Positions 1 through 11,220 of a DNA stretch of 64,000 nt are shown one piece after another; position 1 is the first letter of the stretch, and every line of letters starts with the position of its first letter. The DNA comes from Melitaea cinxia. Taxonomy: Eukaryota; Arthropoda; Insecta; Lepidoptera; Nymphalidae. The notes under the pieces are model-generated. The model was not told the origin of the DNA and made no database searches. It was given only the letters and a program-made list of their open reading frames with translations. A program made the position numbers and the translations under genes. The stretch covers positions 19,407,001 through 19,471,000 of the forward strand of contig NC_059397.1 of NCBI RefSeq assembly GCF_905220565.1, written 5' to 3'.

Positions 1-77
1 AGGAAATTTCCTGTCTGGTTCACAATGCATTTCTCATTTTGCATACTAAATACAAAATTTTGATCTTAACGCGTAAC

Positions 78-482
78 AAACCGCCTTCAATTATATCGAC
101 AAGTAATACAACGTAGTTAGACAAAAAAATTGTCGAGTTATCCAAACGCATTATCAAAGATTACTCCAAAAGTTGTAGTCAGATCTCGATGAAAATTAAA
201 TCTGACCACATGATAAACATCGGCTCTCGATTAAATTAAAAATCATTAAAATCGGTACACCCAGTAAAAATTTATGCCGATTTTCGAAAGTTTCCCTCGA
301 TTTCTCTGGGATCCCATCATCAGATTCTGGTTTCCCATGGTACCAAACTAGGGATATCTTCTTTCCAACAAAAAAGAATTATCAAAATCGGTTCATAAAC
401 GACGGAGTTATCCCCAAACATACTTTAAAAAATATATATACGGTCGAATTGAGTAACCTCCTCCTTTTTTTGAAGTCGGTTA
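78..482. repeat. AACCGACTTC-family MITE-like element, copy D1
   Basis: This is a decayed member of a family seen at least eight more times in the window. Its ends form a short inverted repeat, near AACCGACTTC on one side and GAAGTCGGTT on the other. Shared interior blocks include 'acaacgtag' with 'acgaaaaaa', 'gatctcaat..aaattta', 'tcaaaatcggtacacccagt' and 'gggatcccatcatcaga'. It has no coding capacity. The reading frame at 382-750 is a shadow of this repeat. Confidence 0.75.
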
Positions 483-1318
483 AATAATGACGATTCAAAT
501 TTCTTTTAACGCTTACTTGAAGAAAATAATTTTTCAATTTGATTCTACGGAAATGTGAATTGGCGGTTATTTTCTTTTGTTTCTTCTTGTTTATATATTG
601 CGTATGTGTGCCGACTTTAATAATTGCTTTTCCCCAATGAAGGGAAAAATGGTATTTAACTAACACAAACAAATAAATAATCCTTTCATATATTTGTCCC
701 AGAAGTATTTCACCACAATCCAGTGTCACCAGAAAGAAATATTCCAGCAATGCGAGTCGCTATCGAACGGAAGTTGCGCGGATATTGCGAGGAAATTATG
801 CTCGAGACGACTGCAGATTACCAGCGACGTTTGAAAAAAGAAAACCTTAAGATATGAGCTTTGGAACATACATATGTGCTATACTTTCTACGTACCGCTG
901 TTTTACTTTCGAAATTTTTCACTATTTGTTTAAATGAAATGATGTTTTGTATGTTTCTGAAATTATTTATGGACTATGTATAATAGTTAAAACGCGCATA
1001 TAATGACGTTTTTGAAATAAGTTTTTATCTCCCATCAAGAAGGTTGTAAAAGTCTATGCATTAAACTATCCACTATGTGTGTACAATTGTCCGTAAGGTA
1101 TCGCTACAAAATAGAATTTTTTTTTCTAAACTTCAGCTCATCGTTACTTTCCTTTAGGGTTGATTATCGTTTGAAACAACACCAGATGAAACAAGATATG
1201 TACGGTTATACCGTCTATCATAATAACATTTTTTAGAAAGTTCCATTGCAATCCTGAAATGCAATAGTGTAGCGAATGAACTCCAAATCTTTTGTCAGTA
1301 GATAAGAACATATTCCAG
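483..1318. other. AT-rich intergenic DNA, nothing recognised
   Basis: I see no convincing reading frame, RNA gene or family repeat here. Short AT runs are the only structure. Confidence 0.5.
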
Positions 1319-1582
1319 TAAATAAATAATAAATAATAAATAAATATCTGCACAATACACACACGGTCGTCTGTTCCTAGAGTAAGCAACTTAATGCTTG
1401 TGTTATAGGTAACAGCCGACTGGTATAGCTACATTTATTTTTTGATAAACATACTTATAGATAATACATATAAAATACATATATATAAATACATATATAC
1501 ATTACACTCAGACTCGGGGTGGAAGTCAAACCCACAACCCCCGGAACAGAAAGCAGGGTCACTACAAACTGCGCCAACGGCT
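1319..1582 (-). mobile_element. tRNA-derived SINE, family E, copy E1
   Basis: Read on the minus strand it starts with a tRNA-like head holding a box A (gttggcgcagtttgtag) and a degenerate box B (gtgggtttgacttccac). AT-rich spacer and a conserved block ('aacagccgac', 'aagcaacttaatgcttgtgt', 'acacggtcgtctgttcc') follow, and it ends in a TAAATAAATA-rich tail. Two other copies lie near 21.7 and 25.1 kb. It is not a functional tRNA gene because no cloverleaf can be completed. Confidence 0.75.
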
Positions 1583-2150
1583 AGTCAATGAACAACATCT
1601 GGCTTCAGTTCAGTTAAATCTGAGTAAAATTTTTCAACACCTAAAGCTCTTCTACCAAAGAAATAGAATATTTCGCAAAATTCGAAATGATTTTACTTCC
1701 ATATTCAACAACAAACTTATACAAAGTTCAAAGCCTACTTAAAATTTTAATTTAGAACCTGCTCTTCAATGTAAATAACACTTGTTTTGTTTTCTGTATT
1801 TTGATTGTTTCAGTAACTTTTCGTTCCGTGTCTGAATCTAGTCTAAATGTCAGTATAGCTGAAACGACCTACATTTTGTTAATTAAAAATTCAGCTATCT
1901 GCATGGTAATAATTTAGCCGCTATCTCCAGCAAGCGAGTTAAATCACGAGCTCAAGAGAAATTAGGAGAAACTAAAGAAGAAAGAAAACGTTACATTTTT
2001 AAACAATAATAAACGATTACTGTTTTCATTGAAACAAGCGCTATTTTTGCAAAACGAGTGATAAGAACATTTTCCAAAATTGAAATATAGATACATTTTA
2101 TTTATTACATGAGTGAAAGATTAATATTGATTTGATATAAAGAATAATGT

Positions 2151-2249
2151 GTTCAGTTCCTTCATCTACTAATAGATGGCACTGTGCGTCCGAGTCAAAG
2201 ATTAATGTATTTAGTTCCTTCATTTACAAATAGATGGCGGTGTGCCGTC
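2151..2249. repeat. diverged tandem duplication, about 40 bp twice
   Basis: Two similar units, at 2151-2190 and 2209-2249, share 'agttccttcat' and 'aatagatggc' and end in gtgcgtc or gtgccgtc. The surroundings may be part of an older element that I cannot assign. Confidence 0.5.
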
Positions 2250-2924
2250 TGTTAAATCGCGCTGTCAAGATTATTTCACAGATGTACTTATGAGACTTCT
2301 GATTGTATTTATAAGTGAGTTTAAGCTTAAACATACCTGGTTAAATAAAAATAAGAATATACGAGTTAAGTAAACGTATGTGTGTTTCATTTTTAACTAT
2401 ATGGTATATTAAATTTGAATCAACTCAGCACTTTTAGCGCTTAATATAAAACCGAAATCGTTGAATCAAGCGCTCTGCAGGTGAACGGCTAACACAATAG
2501 CGCTGATTACGGCCGAGGGCTGAATATCGAGCTGAACCGTTCGTTATAGCTGTTATATCAGACAATGAGATCACACGTGAAACGAAACGTTATTTACTTT
2601 TTTTTGGCGAATACGTAACTGTTACTTATTTACGTGTGGCGAACCTACATGGCGAACTATGATCTTTTTATATTAGGATAACCTCATTTCGTTTTTGTAT
2701 TTTTATAAAAAGAACTTTTAACATATTCCGACAATTTATATTTTACATTTATTGATAACGATTTCTTTTTCGCTTTGTGTACATTAATTTTAAGATTAAA
2801 AAGTTAGTAGAATTTTTTTAGGTTCATTACGTTTCCACTGTAAACTTTTTACTTTATTTATGATTATGTTACATTACCTAGGTTTGTACATTACGTACAA
2901 ATTTTTGAATCGTGTGTTGATTTT
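2250..2924. other. AT-rich intergenic DNA, nothing recognised
   Basis: No supported gene or repeat family was found. The 2440-2600 part is somewhat GC-richer but has no long open frame. Confidence 0.4.
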
Positions 2925-3195
2925 TCGTCACGGCTTCGTTCCCACTTGCAGTGGATAATTTATTTTTACAAATAATCATTTCCGGTCTGGTTGTTGTATT
3001 GTCCACCGTGCCTCGGAGACCATGTTAAGCTGTCGGTCCCGGTAGTTGTCATGTACACCTGATAACGATCGTTACTCATAGTAGGGAATATATCCGCCAA
3101 CCCGCATTGGAGCAGCGTGGTGGATTAAGCTCTGATCCTTCTCCTACACGGGAAAAGAGTTCTATGCCCATCAGTAGGACATTACAGGCTGAAGC
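2925..3195 (+). mobile_element. tRNA-derived SINE, family B (head type II), 5' decayed
   Basis: The body matches other B copies: 'tttccggtctggttg', 'gtgcctcggaga', 'gtcatgtacacctgataacg', 'gttactcatagtaggga' and 'cgcattggagcagcgtggtgg'. It ends in 'aggacattacaggctgaagc', the RTE-like 3' tail. Remnants of the head ('ttcgttcccac', then 'gtggataat') match the second head type of this family. Confidence 0.75.
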
Positions 3196-3443
3196 AAGTA
3201 AAAGAAGCGAGAGAACACTTTTCTACACCTAACTATTTATAACTCCTCCTCCCGTGTCCATGATTGCTGTAAAGTATCCGAAACGTCGGGAATCAAAAGT
3301 TAACAATAAACCGCGATAAAATCCGAAAAAAGTGTTTTATTAAATATTTATAACTCTTCCAAACTCCAACAGATTAAAAGAAGAATTACCAAAATGGAAA
3401 CACTCAGTAAAAAAATTATTTATTTTTAATATATTATAATTAT

Positions 3444-3674
3444 TACAACGTAAGGTGACGAAAAAATAGGCGAGTATACGCATCATTAGATATAACTCAA
3501 AAAAGACTCGGCAGATCTCAATTAAATTTAAATGGAACCACATGATAAGCACGACCTTTGGATTAAAAAAATAGTCATCTAAATCGCTATACCCAATAAA
3601 AAGTTCTGAGGTAACATACATTAGAAAAATTAAGTCGAATCGAGAGCTTCCTCCTTTTTTGAAAGATGGTTAAA
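3444..3674. repeat. AACCGACTTC-family MITE-like fragment, copy D2
   Basis: It shares the blocks 'acaacgtaaggtgacg', 'gatctcaattaaatttaaat', 'cacatgataagcac' and the closing 'ctcctttttt..ggttaaaa' with the other members, but has lost one end. Confidence 0.65.
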
Positions 3675-3960
3675 AAATAATAAAATAGCAAAAGTCACAA
3701 TTTCAGTCGCTACGAGATGTTCTACGTGATGATACAAATCGTAGCGCGTTGTGTTAACAGCTACGAGCTACATCGAGCGTTCAAGATCTCTTTAAACATC
3801 TTGTTGCCAAGGTAATGTCTTGCTACGAAAGGTGTTTCTCGTTTATTTTCCTCATTCTTGTTTTGTTCTTTTCTAAAAAGCTTGTAATATTTTTTACACA
3901 AAAAAAGACGATAGAAATACTTATATAATTAATACAATAATGTTTATATCTTTGTTTTTA

Positions 3961-4305
3961 TCAGTCAGTCAGTCAGTCAGTTCTACCTATCGCAGTTTGT
4001 TGCTAGATATTGGCCTCTCCAATCCTCGTCCAGCCTCCACCGGCAATTTAACGTAAATCGTCGGTTCAGCGGGCTGGAGGATGTCCCACATTGCGTTTGC
4101 CAACACGCAGTCTCCACTCCAGGACACATCTGCTCCAACGGCCATCGGTCCTGCGACACAGATGACCAGCCCACTGCCACTTCATCTTACTAATTCTGCG
4201 CGCTATGTCGGTTACTTTAATTTTCTTGTGGATAGTCTCATTTCTGATCATATATTTGAGGGAAACTTCCAAGCATAGGTCGTTTCTTTGCACGTGACTT
4301 TAAAC
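3961..4305 (-). pseudogene. RTE-clade LINE, 5'-truncated 3' end of the pol ORF
   Basis: The minus-strand translation (clearest at 4066-4293) gives the familiar C-terminus of insect RTE endonuclease-reverse transcriptases: RNETIHKKIKVTDIARRISK, then KWQWAGHLCRRTDGRWSR, then VGHPPAR. A stop follows PPAR, and the rest (TDDLR..IAG, then GEANI.QQTAIG) is decayed. It ends in a TGAC tetranucleotide tail, seen on the plus strand as (GTCA)n at 3961-3980, as is usual for RTE elements. Only the last 110 or so codons remain, so it is a dead copy. Its 3' terminus is the same sequence that ends SINE families A and B. Confidence 0.8.
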
Positions 4306-4477
4306 TCGTAAACAGAGGTACATTTTAAAACCGTCTATCGAAATAATTTAATATGAGTTATTGATATTATATTTTCTTAAAACGCAGGCTTCACGTCAGA
4401 CTTACACCTTTACGTATTATGGACAACACCAACGAAAATGTAATTAAGTTGACGTCCGTTTATTGTGATAAAATAAA

Positions 4478-4615
4478 GGTGCTTGTTCGCAAACGAAAAA
4501 AAAATTACAAAAACGAAAAAAAAAATAGGAAACACGCGTTAACAAAGATTACTCAAAAAGCATTAATTTTGATTCGATCGAAAAAAAAAGCGAAATATAT
4601 ATACATAAATGAATG
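4478..4615. repeat. Degenerate AACCGACTTC-family fragment, copy D3
   Basis: It starts with 'cttgttcgcaaacgaaaaaa', like the intact end of the family, and retains 'acgcgttaacaaagattact', but is otherwise decayed. Confidence 0.45.
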
Positions 4616-4775
4616 GTTTGTCTGTAGGCCCTTTATAGAATCGTAAACTATTTGAGCATTTGATCATGTCGTAATCTTCAGCAAAGAGTTGTGCATGAGC
4701 CCACAGAGGTTACTGAGTTGGTACGACAAAAATAATCAAAAAAAGCGTAGCAACGCGCTTAGGATACAGCTCGCT

Positions 4776-5415
4776 TCAGCCTGTAGTATCCCACTACTGG
4801 GCATAGGCCTCTTTCCCCATGTAGGAGAAGGATCAGCTTAATCCTCCACGCTGCTCCAATGCGGGTTGGCGGATATATACTATGAGTCATCATCATCATC
4901 ATCATTACAGCCTATACAGTCCACTGCTGGACATAGGCCTCCAGAAGTTGACGCTAAAAATAACGTGAACTCATGTGTTTTGCCCATAGTCACCACGCTG
5001 GGCAGGCGGGTTGGTGACCGCAGTACTGGCTTTGTCGCACCGAAGACGCTGCTGCCCGTCTTCGGCCTGTGTATTTCAAAGCCAGCAGTTGGATGGTTAT
5101 CCCGCCATCGGTCAGCTTCTTAAGTTCCAAGGTGGTTGTGGAACCTTGTTATCCCTTAGTCGCCTCTTACGACACCCACGGGAAGAGAGGGGACTATGAG
5201 AGAAGGGAGAGATAAGAGAGGGGAGAGGGGATACTATGAGTAACGATCGCTATCAGGTGTACATGATAACAACCGGTACCGACGGCTTAATGTGCTCTCC
5301 GAGGCTCGGTGGGGAGACCCACAAGGACTGCACAAACACCCAGACCACGCCAAACATCTGTATGGCCAATACAATTGTTTTTCATGTGCGGGGATCGAAC
5401 CCGCTGGGTACAGCT
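4776..5415 (-). mobile_element. tRNA-derived SINE, family B (head type I), split by a nested SINE
   Basis: The two halves are 4776-4886 (3' end, reading 'ttcagcctgtagtatcccac') and 5231-5415 (body and head, with box B 'ggggatcgaacccgc'). They are parts of one B element that was interrupted by a family A SINE. The box A end of the head has been lost. Confidence 0.85.
4887..5230 (-). mobile_element. RTE-tailed SINE, family A, copy A1, nested in a B SINE
   Basis: On the plus strand it begins with its (TCA)n tail and 'ttacagcctatacagtccac', and runs to 'cacccacgggaagagag', followed by purine-rich sequence. It is flanked by a perfect 10-bp target duplication, 'atactatgag', at 4877-4886 and 5231-5240, which shows it inserted into the family B copy. 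The reading frames over it are shadows. Confidence 0.9.
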
Positions 5416-5749
5416 ACTTTCATATAAAACGTTTGACCGTTTTAAAAGTGTCTCACATTGTATGTATGTTAAGCGCATATCATTCCACGTTTTCCAGACG
5501 TTGTAAAATGTTTATGGAGACACAGAACATTAATGAGGAGTCTTTTTAACTACTAATAAAAGCTCGCTTCGTCGTAAACTTCATATTGTTCGCCAGTTTG
5601 TACCGTCGTCAAAGAATGTTGAATCTCGTAAAATTTTTAGAACATTATATGGCGTTATTAAAAACTATTCTTCAGTTAAAGAAGAGGTTATGAGTTACAT
5701 AAAATGTTTTCAAGTTTGTGTGGTATCATTCAATGTTTGAAGCTGTAGT

Positions 5750-5922
5750 TCTTTTGGCTCGTTAGAGAAAAATGATGAGAGTAAATATTTACAATGCGCG
5801 CACACCGTTACAAAAAACCGACACCCTGAAGGTAGCTAGACAACGAAGAAGAAGTTAGCAACGTGACGTTAGCTAGCCAATGAAGTACTTACAACTTCTT
5901 ACGTGCGTACTTATGTACACAC
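5750..5922. repeat. Unnamed repeat family I, copy 1
   Basis: This matches 31189-31342 in inverted orientation. Shared blocks are 'aaaaatgatgagagt', 'caccctga', 'aacgaagaagaagttagcaa' and 'acttcttacgtgcgtactta'. It is non-coding, and I do not recognise its class. Confidence 0.65.
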
Positions 5923-6727
5923 AATTTTTTTTTATATAAATTGTTTTTTTATTTGATCACTCAATTTAAAAACTATCTTAGCATTCTCAAAAAGTTTTCA
6001 GGTTTTTATTACATTTATATTTTACAAAAGTTTTTAATTCATGAAATAATAATTTGGTTGAAACAAAGGTATTGTCAATGTTTATTTTAAGTTATTAATT
6101 ACATTCCTTCAGTTAAATATCTATAATAATCTTTGACATAAATCGATCGTGGTTTTATTTTTTAAAAACCTCGTCGTATGATATTACGTTAAAAAGAAGT
6201 AAAAATAAAACTCCACACAATGCATGGCCAAAAAAATATATATAAAAAAATATATGTAGATGTGCGAACAATAGCGTGTTCAAAGAACCGCAGTTTTGCA
6301 AAATTAAAATTAAACGTGGCAAAAACTGTAAAATAAATATAGGACGCAATTTCCACTCTTTCGTATTATTTATTTTAATGCGAATATATTCGTACGAGTT
6401 AATAAAAATGTTGAACTCGTCGAAGCGAGCACGCGCTGCGGGCGCTAACAATCGCTTCAGTGGTCGGGGCTTATGAACGGAAATCGGGAAACAATATTGA
6501 ATGCTATTTTAATTCGTTCTTAAGGAAAATTATAATTATTTGAACTGAATATAAATTTAATAGAAGAATTAAAATTGAAGTTGATTAATAGTTTAAACCC
6601 CACGACATCATATACATTAATAATTGTATCATTTTCAGAGAAAGAAACGTAAACAATTGGAAGCAATCAGATAATTTTTTGTAACTTTTTCTTATGTAAA
6701 ACCCGTTTTTCAGATATTTTTTTTATT
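5923..6727. other. AT-rich intergenic DNA, nothing recognised
   Basis: The opposing frames at 6155-6476 show no recognisable protein motif and no codon structure. I treat them as chance. Confidence 0.45.
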
Positions 6728-6883
6728 GGAACGAAGTTTCTTACAGCAGGCTTAACATTTGGCTGGGCGACCGAACTGAGAAAAATGTGAGACTAAAACC
6801 GTAAGAAAAATATATAACGGAAGTGACGTAAAATCAGTCACACGACTGTGTAATATGACGTTTGTAAAACTAAAATATTACTA
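6728..6883. repeat. Unnamed repeat family G, copy 1
   Basis: It matches 46261-46420 in inverted orientation: 'ggaacgaagtt', 'cagcaggctt', 'ccgtaagaaaaatatataac', 'agtcacacgactgt' and 'atgacgtttgtaaaa'. A related terminus ('aaggaacttcgtttctacct', then 'ggtgtcccatgacacca') lies at 7165-7200. The pair 'ggaacgaag' and 'cttcgtttc' may therefore be the two inverted ends of one element of about 480 bp. Confidence 0.6.
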
Positions 6884-8390
6884 GTAAACTTTTTTTAAAT
6901 GAATTATTTATGTAATTTCATACCATCGATAAAAACAAATAAAGACACATGTTTTTTATTTCATTTAATAGTTTGAATTATTATTATTATTATTTTGTTT
7001 GATTTATTTTATTTTACGGTTATTGTTATTTTCTTAAATATTAAATTTCCTAAATACTTTTATGTACTTAATAAAAACCAATCAACAAAAAAAAATCAAG
7101 AACTAGAAAATATATATAAAATTCAATTTTTTTTTTCAAATTGTGTTGCTTCTATACTATCCGAAGGAACTTCGTTTCTACCTGGTGTCCCATGACACCA
7201 CATTTTTTTTTTAATTTTTACGAGCTAACCTCAAACTAAGATATCACATTATTATGACTGTAGATAATGGTCAACATTTGGAAACAAAACTTAGCAGATA
7301 GTCTAGCTTTTAATTTATATACGGATAGATAGGGACAAAATATTGATGTGCATGCGTGTATTCGAATGCATATTAGGGTAAACGTCGTTAGATGCTATCA
7401 AAGATGCCATTTCCTCGTAGAAGAGTAATTTAGTTAGATTACGTTGTACAGGGCAATATAGGTATCTTCCTAAGCAGATTTTTTTTAACTCTTGTGATAT
7501 AAAAGTGAACCATCAGCTTTTAAATATGGTTATAATTTAGTTTAAGCTTCTAAAGCATGATCAATTTATAATAATAATAGCAATAATTTACTTAAAACAG
7601 ATTTACACCCATACAAGTGTTAGTAACAATTTTATAACTTAAAAAATGTTAGTTTGTAAACACGTGTGATTTAATTTCCTGTGAATATTTTTTTTGTGTA
7701 TGTGAATTACAATTAGAATCAAAATTAAAATTAACATTTAATCACTAGGTATTCAATCAAAATTACAATTAAAATCAAGTTAAACTTAAAAAGACATCCA
7801 TAGTAAAATTCAATTTAATGTTAACAAATTTGATTGTATTTTTTTTTTTCTTTTTTCAATTCTATCAATGTAGAAATTTAAAAATAAAATATAACAAAAT
7901 TTTATTCTATTTAAAACACACATCAAGTTTCCTCCAGCTTAATTAAATATTTTTTGCATTAAATCTTGCTTTCGTTTAAGTTTTTTTCAAAATATATATT
8001 TCTTACGTAGGACTTCAGATCTAAGCGTTACCCAGATACGAAACCATTTATTTTGGATTCATATCACAAATATTACATTGATTTATCGACTCTAAAATGT
8101 ATGGTAAATGTTGAGCGACCAACACCATTAATTTAAAAGCTCGTACACAGGCCCCTTTAACTAACTTAAGCTCAGGGTATCAATTAATCCTTTCTAAGTA
8201 AAGTTTATGTAACTTGAAAGATCTTAGATCGTGTGGTTTTAATAAGGTAACGTAATTGTTACTTCGTTACTCCTTTACATGTATATTGAATATATATACA
8301 AGCTGCGGCTCGCGATTTTACCCACATAATGCCCGATCCTGTAGGGAAATCGGGATGAAAAGTAGCCTATATACCAATTTTATTAATTTA
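6884..8390. other. AT-rich intergenic DNA
   Basis: It is strongly AT-rich with many homopolymer runs. The family G terminus at 7165-7200 and a weak Helitron-like piece near 8300-8370 are the only recognised parts. I see no gene. Confidence 0.5.
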
Positions 8391-9499
8391 CTAGCTGCTA
8401 CCCGCGACATCATCTGCGTGAACGCTATACAGCACCCAAAATACCTACGATTATACCTTTTAAAATAACATTCATTTACCCGTTTCTTCTTTACATTTCA
8501 TATCTACAGAAAAATCTAATAGATGGCGCTGCTTTAAAATTGTCTTGTCTACTTATATTCATTTAATTATGTTTATCGGCTTAGTTACTTATATTGCGTG
8601 ATTTTTAGAGTGTGAGGCTAGCTTATATAGCATGATTATTAACATAATAACAACAACATTCAAATATGCGTCGTTAGATTACACGTTGTTACAGAATGCG
8701 TTGAGGAAATAAAGGTTCACTGCTCGTTCCCGGTAGATGATAGCATGATCATATGTAGCCTATATGTTGACCCAACTTCAACCCGAAAGTCAAAACTGTA
8801 CATTGAATATGTTTTTAAAGAATACTTGGGGTGTGATCTACAATCGATACCGAAGCCAAAAATATAGTTTTTAGAATTTTTGTCTGTTTGTCTGTATGTA
8901 TGTCCGGGATAAACTCAAAAATACTGCATGGATTTACTTCAAATTTGGCACGAATATTATTAAGAAGTTTGGTCAACATATAGGCTACATATTATCATGC
9001 TATCACCTACCGGGAACGAGCAGTGCACCTTTATTTCCTCAACGCATGTCCGGGATAAACTTAAAAAGTACCGCATGGATTTACTTCAAATTTGGCACGA
9101 ATATTATTAAGAAGTTGGGTCAACATATAGGCTACATATTATCATGCTATTACCTACCGGGAACGAGCAGTGAACCTTTATTTCCTCAACGCATTCTGTA
9201 ACAAAGTGTAATCTAACGACGCATATTTGAATGTTGTTGTTATTATGTTAATAACCATGCTATATAAGCTAGCTTCACACTATAAAAATCATGCAATATA
9301 AGTAACTAAGCCGATAAACATAATTAAATGAATACAAGTAGAGAAGACAATTTTAAAGCAGCGCCATCTATGAGATTTTTCTGTAGATATGAAATGTAAA
9401 GAAGAAACGGGTAAATGAATGTTATTTTAAAAGGCATAATCGTAGGTATTTTTGGTGCTGTATAGCGTTCACGCAGACGACGTCGCGGGCAACAGCTAG
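8391..9499. mobile_element. Fold-back element with 388-bp inverted arms and two CTAG ends
   Basis: The left arm, 8391-8778, is an inverted copy of the right arm, 9112-9499, with only scattered differences. Both outer ends read CTAGCTG followed by a CCCGCGAC block. Outside, each end is followed by T when read outward, which is the Helitron 3' terminus and target preference. The centre holds a 146-bp tandem duplication. The 101-aa frame at 8896-9201 simply translates that duplication and is not a gene. Confidence 0.8.
8902..9193 (+). repeat. 146-bp tandem duplication inside the fold-back element
   Basis: Unit 1 (8902-9047) and unit 2 (9048-9193) both begin 'gtccgggataaac' and end 'tttcctcaacgcat'. 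They differ at only a few sites. The end of unit 2 is also part of the right inverted arm. Confidence 0.85.
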
Positions 9500-9559
9500 T
9501 AAGTAAATAAATAAATAAACGCCTAACACTCAACGGCCCCCACTAAGATTTACTCCTGT

Positions 9560-9718
9560 GTTTGGGGTCCGGAAACACACAATACACAAGCATAAATGCC
9601 CAGACCGCAAACATCTGTATGACCAATACGAACGTTTGCCATGTGCGGGGATCAAACCCCCAACCGCCAGCGCAATAGCCACATACCTGTACTGTGACCG
9701 TTGCGTCAACGCGTCGTC
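9560..9718 (-). mobile_element. tRNA-derived SINE, family B (head type I), fragment
   Basis: It contains the head with box B ('gtgcggggatcaaaccccc'), the box A side ('gaccgttgcgtcaacgcg') and the start of the body ('cagaccgcaaacatctgtat'). The rest of the body and the 3' tail are missing. Confidence 0.7.
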
Positions 9719-9860
9719 AAATCGTATTGTAGTCATATCAAAAATAGATATTATAAAATTATCTCCTGATCCCATTGTTTGTCAAGTATGTTTTTTCCGT
9801 TTAGCGAACGAGTTGATATATGTTTACGTTATACAAAGGGTACTCGAAGGTTCAATTAAG

Positions 9861-9865
9861 ACTAC
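9861..9865. other. Target-site duplication ACTAC, left
   Basis: ACTAC stands directly before the TG of the left LTR and again directly after the CA of the right LTR at 14566-14570. Five bp is the usual duplication size for BEL/Pao integration. Confidence 0.9.
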
Positions 9866-10847
9866 TGTTACGGCCCTAGCCAGTCCAGCAGAGCCTCAGA
9901 GGTCGGGGCCCATCAGCGACCTCCCGGCGGACTGCCTAGGGTCGGGTACGGAATACCTATGGCGATCAGGATATGCGGCGTGAGCAATCCAATACAAAAA
10001 AGGGGTTGAAAAATAAGAAGGAAATTGCACTTACCTTCGAAGGGCAGCTAGGGTCTATTGGGATCGAAGATCGCCAGGGAACGTGTGTAGGTCGTGTGGT
10101 GTGGTGTGACGTTAAGTGTAAGATAGGTGTCCTGACAGTCCCCGAGAAGGAGGCCCCAGGCCCCCAGACTTCGATAGTGAGTAGACACTCCCAGTCACTC
10201 GCCAGCAGACACGTCACAGAATTGATTATAACGAAATAAATAACTCAGTCAATACACAAGCAGTTACAGTCACAAGCACAGCAACAATATTTACAGTTAC
10301 CAAATAAACCGTTAGATATATTCACAGGACCGCGTGCGGTCACGCCAGCAAAGAGTCCAAACCCAACATTGGGGTTCTCATAAAGCGACACAGAAAATTG
10401 CGTTCGTGCAGAGCGAACTCGAGACTTTACAGTTAAGTTATAAGTACAGCAATTAAAACGGTAGCAGTAAAGTAAGTAAGTAAGTAAGCAGTTAATAAAC
10501 CACGAGGCACGCGCAAAACAATAAGTCCAACAATGGGAACTGGCCGGCCGTCGAGCAGCGATACGGCCACACCTTGCAGAGCGGACGCGAGACTATATTC
10601 GCCGTATCGAGCAGCGATACGTCCGCTACCGTGAGAGCGGAAACGAGACTGTTCGCCGCTAAGCGGCGCGGGCGACGGCGACGGCGGGGGGCCGTGCCAC
10701 CTGGCGATATCACCGATGAAGCCCATACAGAAAAAAGCGTCGCTAACGCAGCGAAATGGTATTACAAAATCATAAGTAATAAATGACAGAGCCACGGTTA
10801 AACTAAACCCTAAGGCAATCGCTCTAAGGCGCGATTTGGCCTAAACA
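9866..10847 (-). repeat. BEL/Pao LTR (3' LTR of the minus-strand element)
   Basis: It is 982 bp, starting 'tgttacggccctagccag' and ending 'gatttggcctaaaca'. Its offset to the other LTR is exactly 3718 bp throughout, and five overlapping translated frames are identical between the two. It contains a short (GTAA)n run at about 10470. The frames inside it are not genes. Confidence 0.92.
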
Positions 10848-10868
10848 ATCCCCCGTCCCGGACAGAAG
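10848..10868 (-). other. Candidate polypurine tract
   Basis: On the minus strand the sequence just before the 3' LTR is purine-rich (GGGACGGGGGAT). This is the expected position for the plus-strand primer of reverse transcription. Confidence 0.6.
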
Positions 10869-10922
10869 GGCATTATGTCCGCGAGCAAATCGGTAAACGA
10901 AACAGGGTCGGATCGGATCAGG

Positions 10923-11220
10923 TCAGGGACCCCACGGCAAAACAAAACAGCTAAGTGCGGCCACAAAGGCTTCAGTGCTGAGGGCACTTACAAGTTTCAG
11001 ATGAACGGCCTTAGTGGAGAGACACACGAACACGCACAGGTAGGCTCCATGTGAGCACGCGTTACGAAAGCAGGACGACTTGACTAAGACAGGGCCAGCG
11101 AAATTAGTTCCGACTCCAGCGAATGGTCGGATGGCAGTGACGCGATCGGCTGGCAAGTCGCCCATCATAGGGTGAGAAATGGCGGCCTTCAGTTTGTAGC
11201 ACGGGATACATTTAAAGATG
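10923..11220 (-). pseudogene. BEL/Pao integrase fragment
   Basis: The minus-strand translation starts with a zinc-binding half-motif, CIPCYKLKA, and continues MMGDLPADRVTAIRPFAGVG, then NFAGPV and AYLCVFVCLSTKAVHL, the start of the integrase catalytic core. It breaks off after EAFVAALSCFV, so the later core is lost. Its upstream end abuts the protease fragment in a different frame (the 11168 frame), marking the deletion that removed reverse transcriptase and RNase H. It cannot be functional. Confidence 0.8.

Noticed and set aside
8896..9201. 101-aa protein with an internal duplication
   Set aside because: It is generated by the 146-bp tandem duplication inside the fold-back element, with no known domain.
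10433..10795. Several frames present identically in both BEL LTRs (also at 14151-14513)
   Set aside because: LTRs carry no coding sequence in this family. Frames on both strands over the same GC-rich DNA are shadows.
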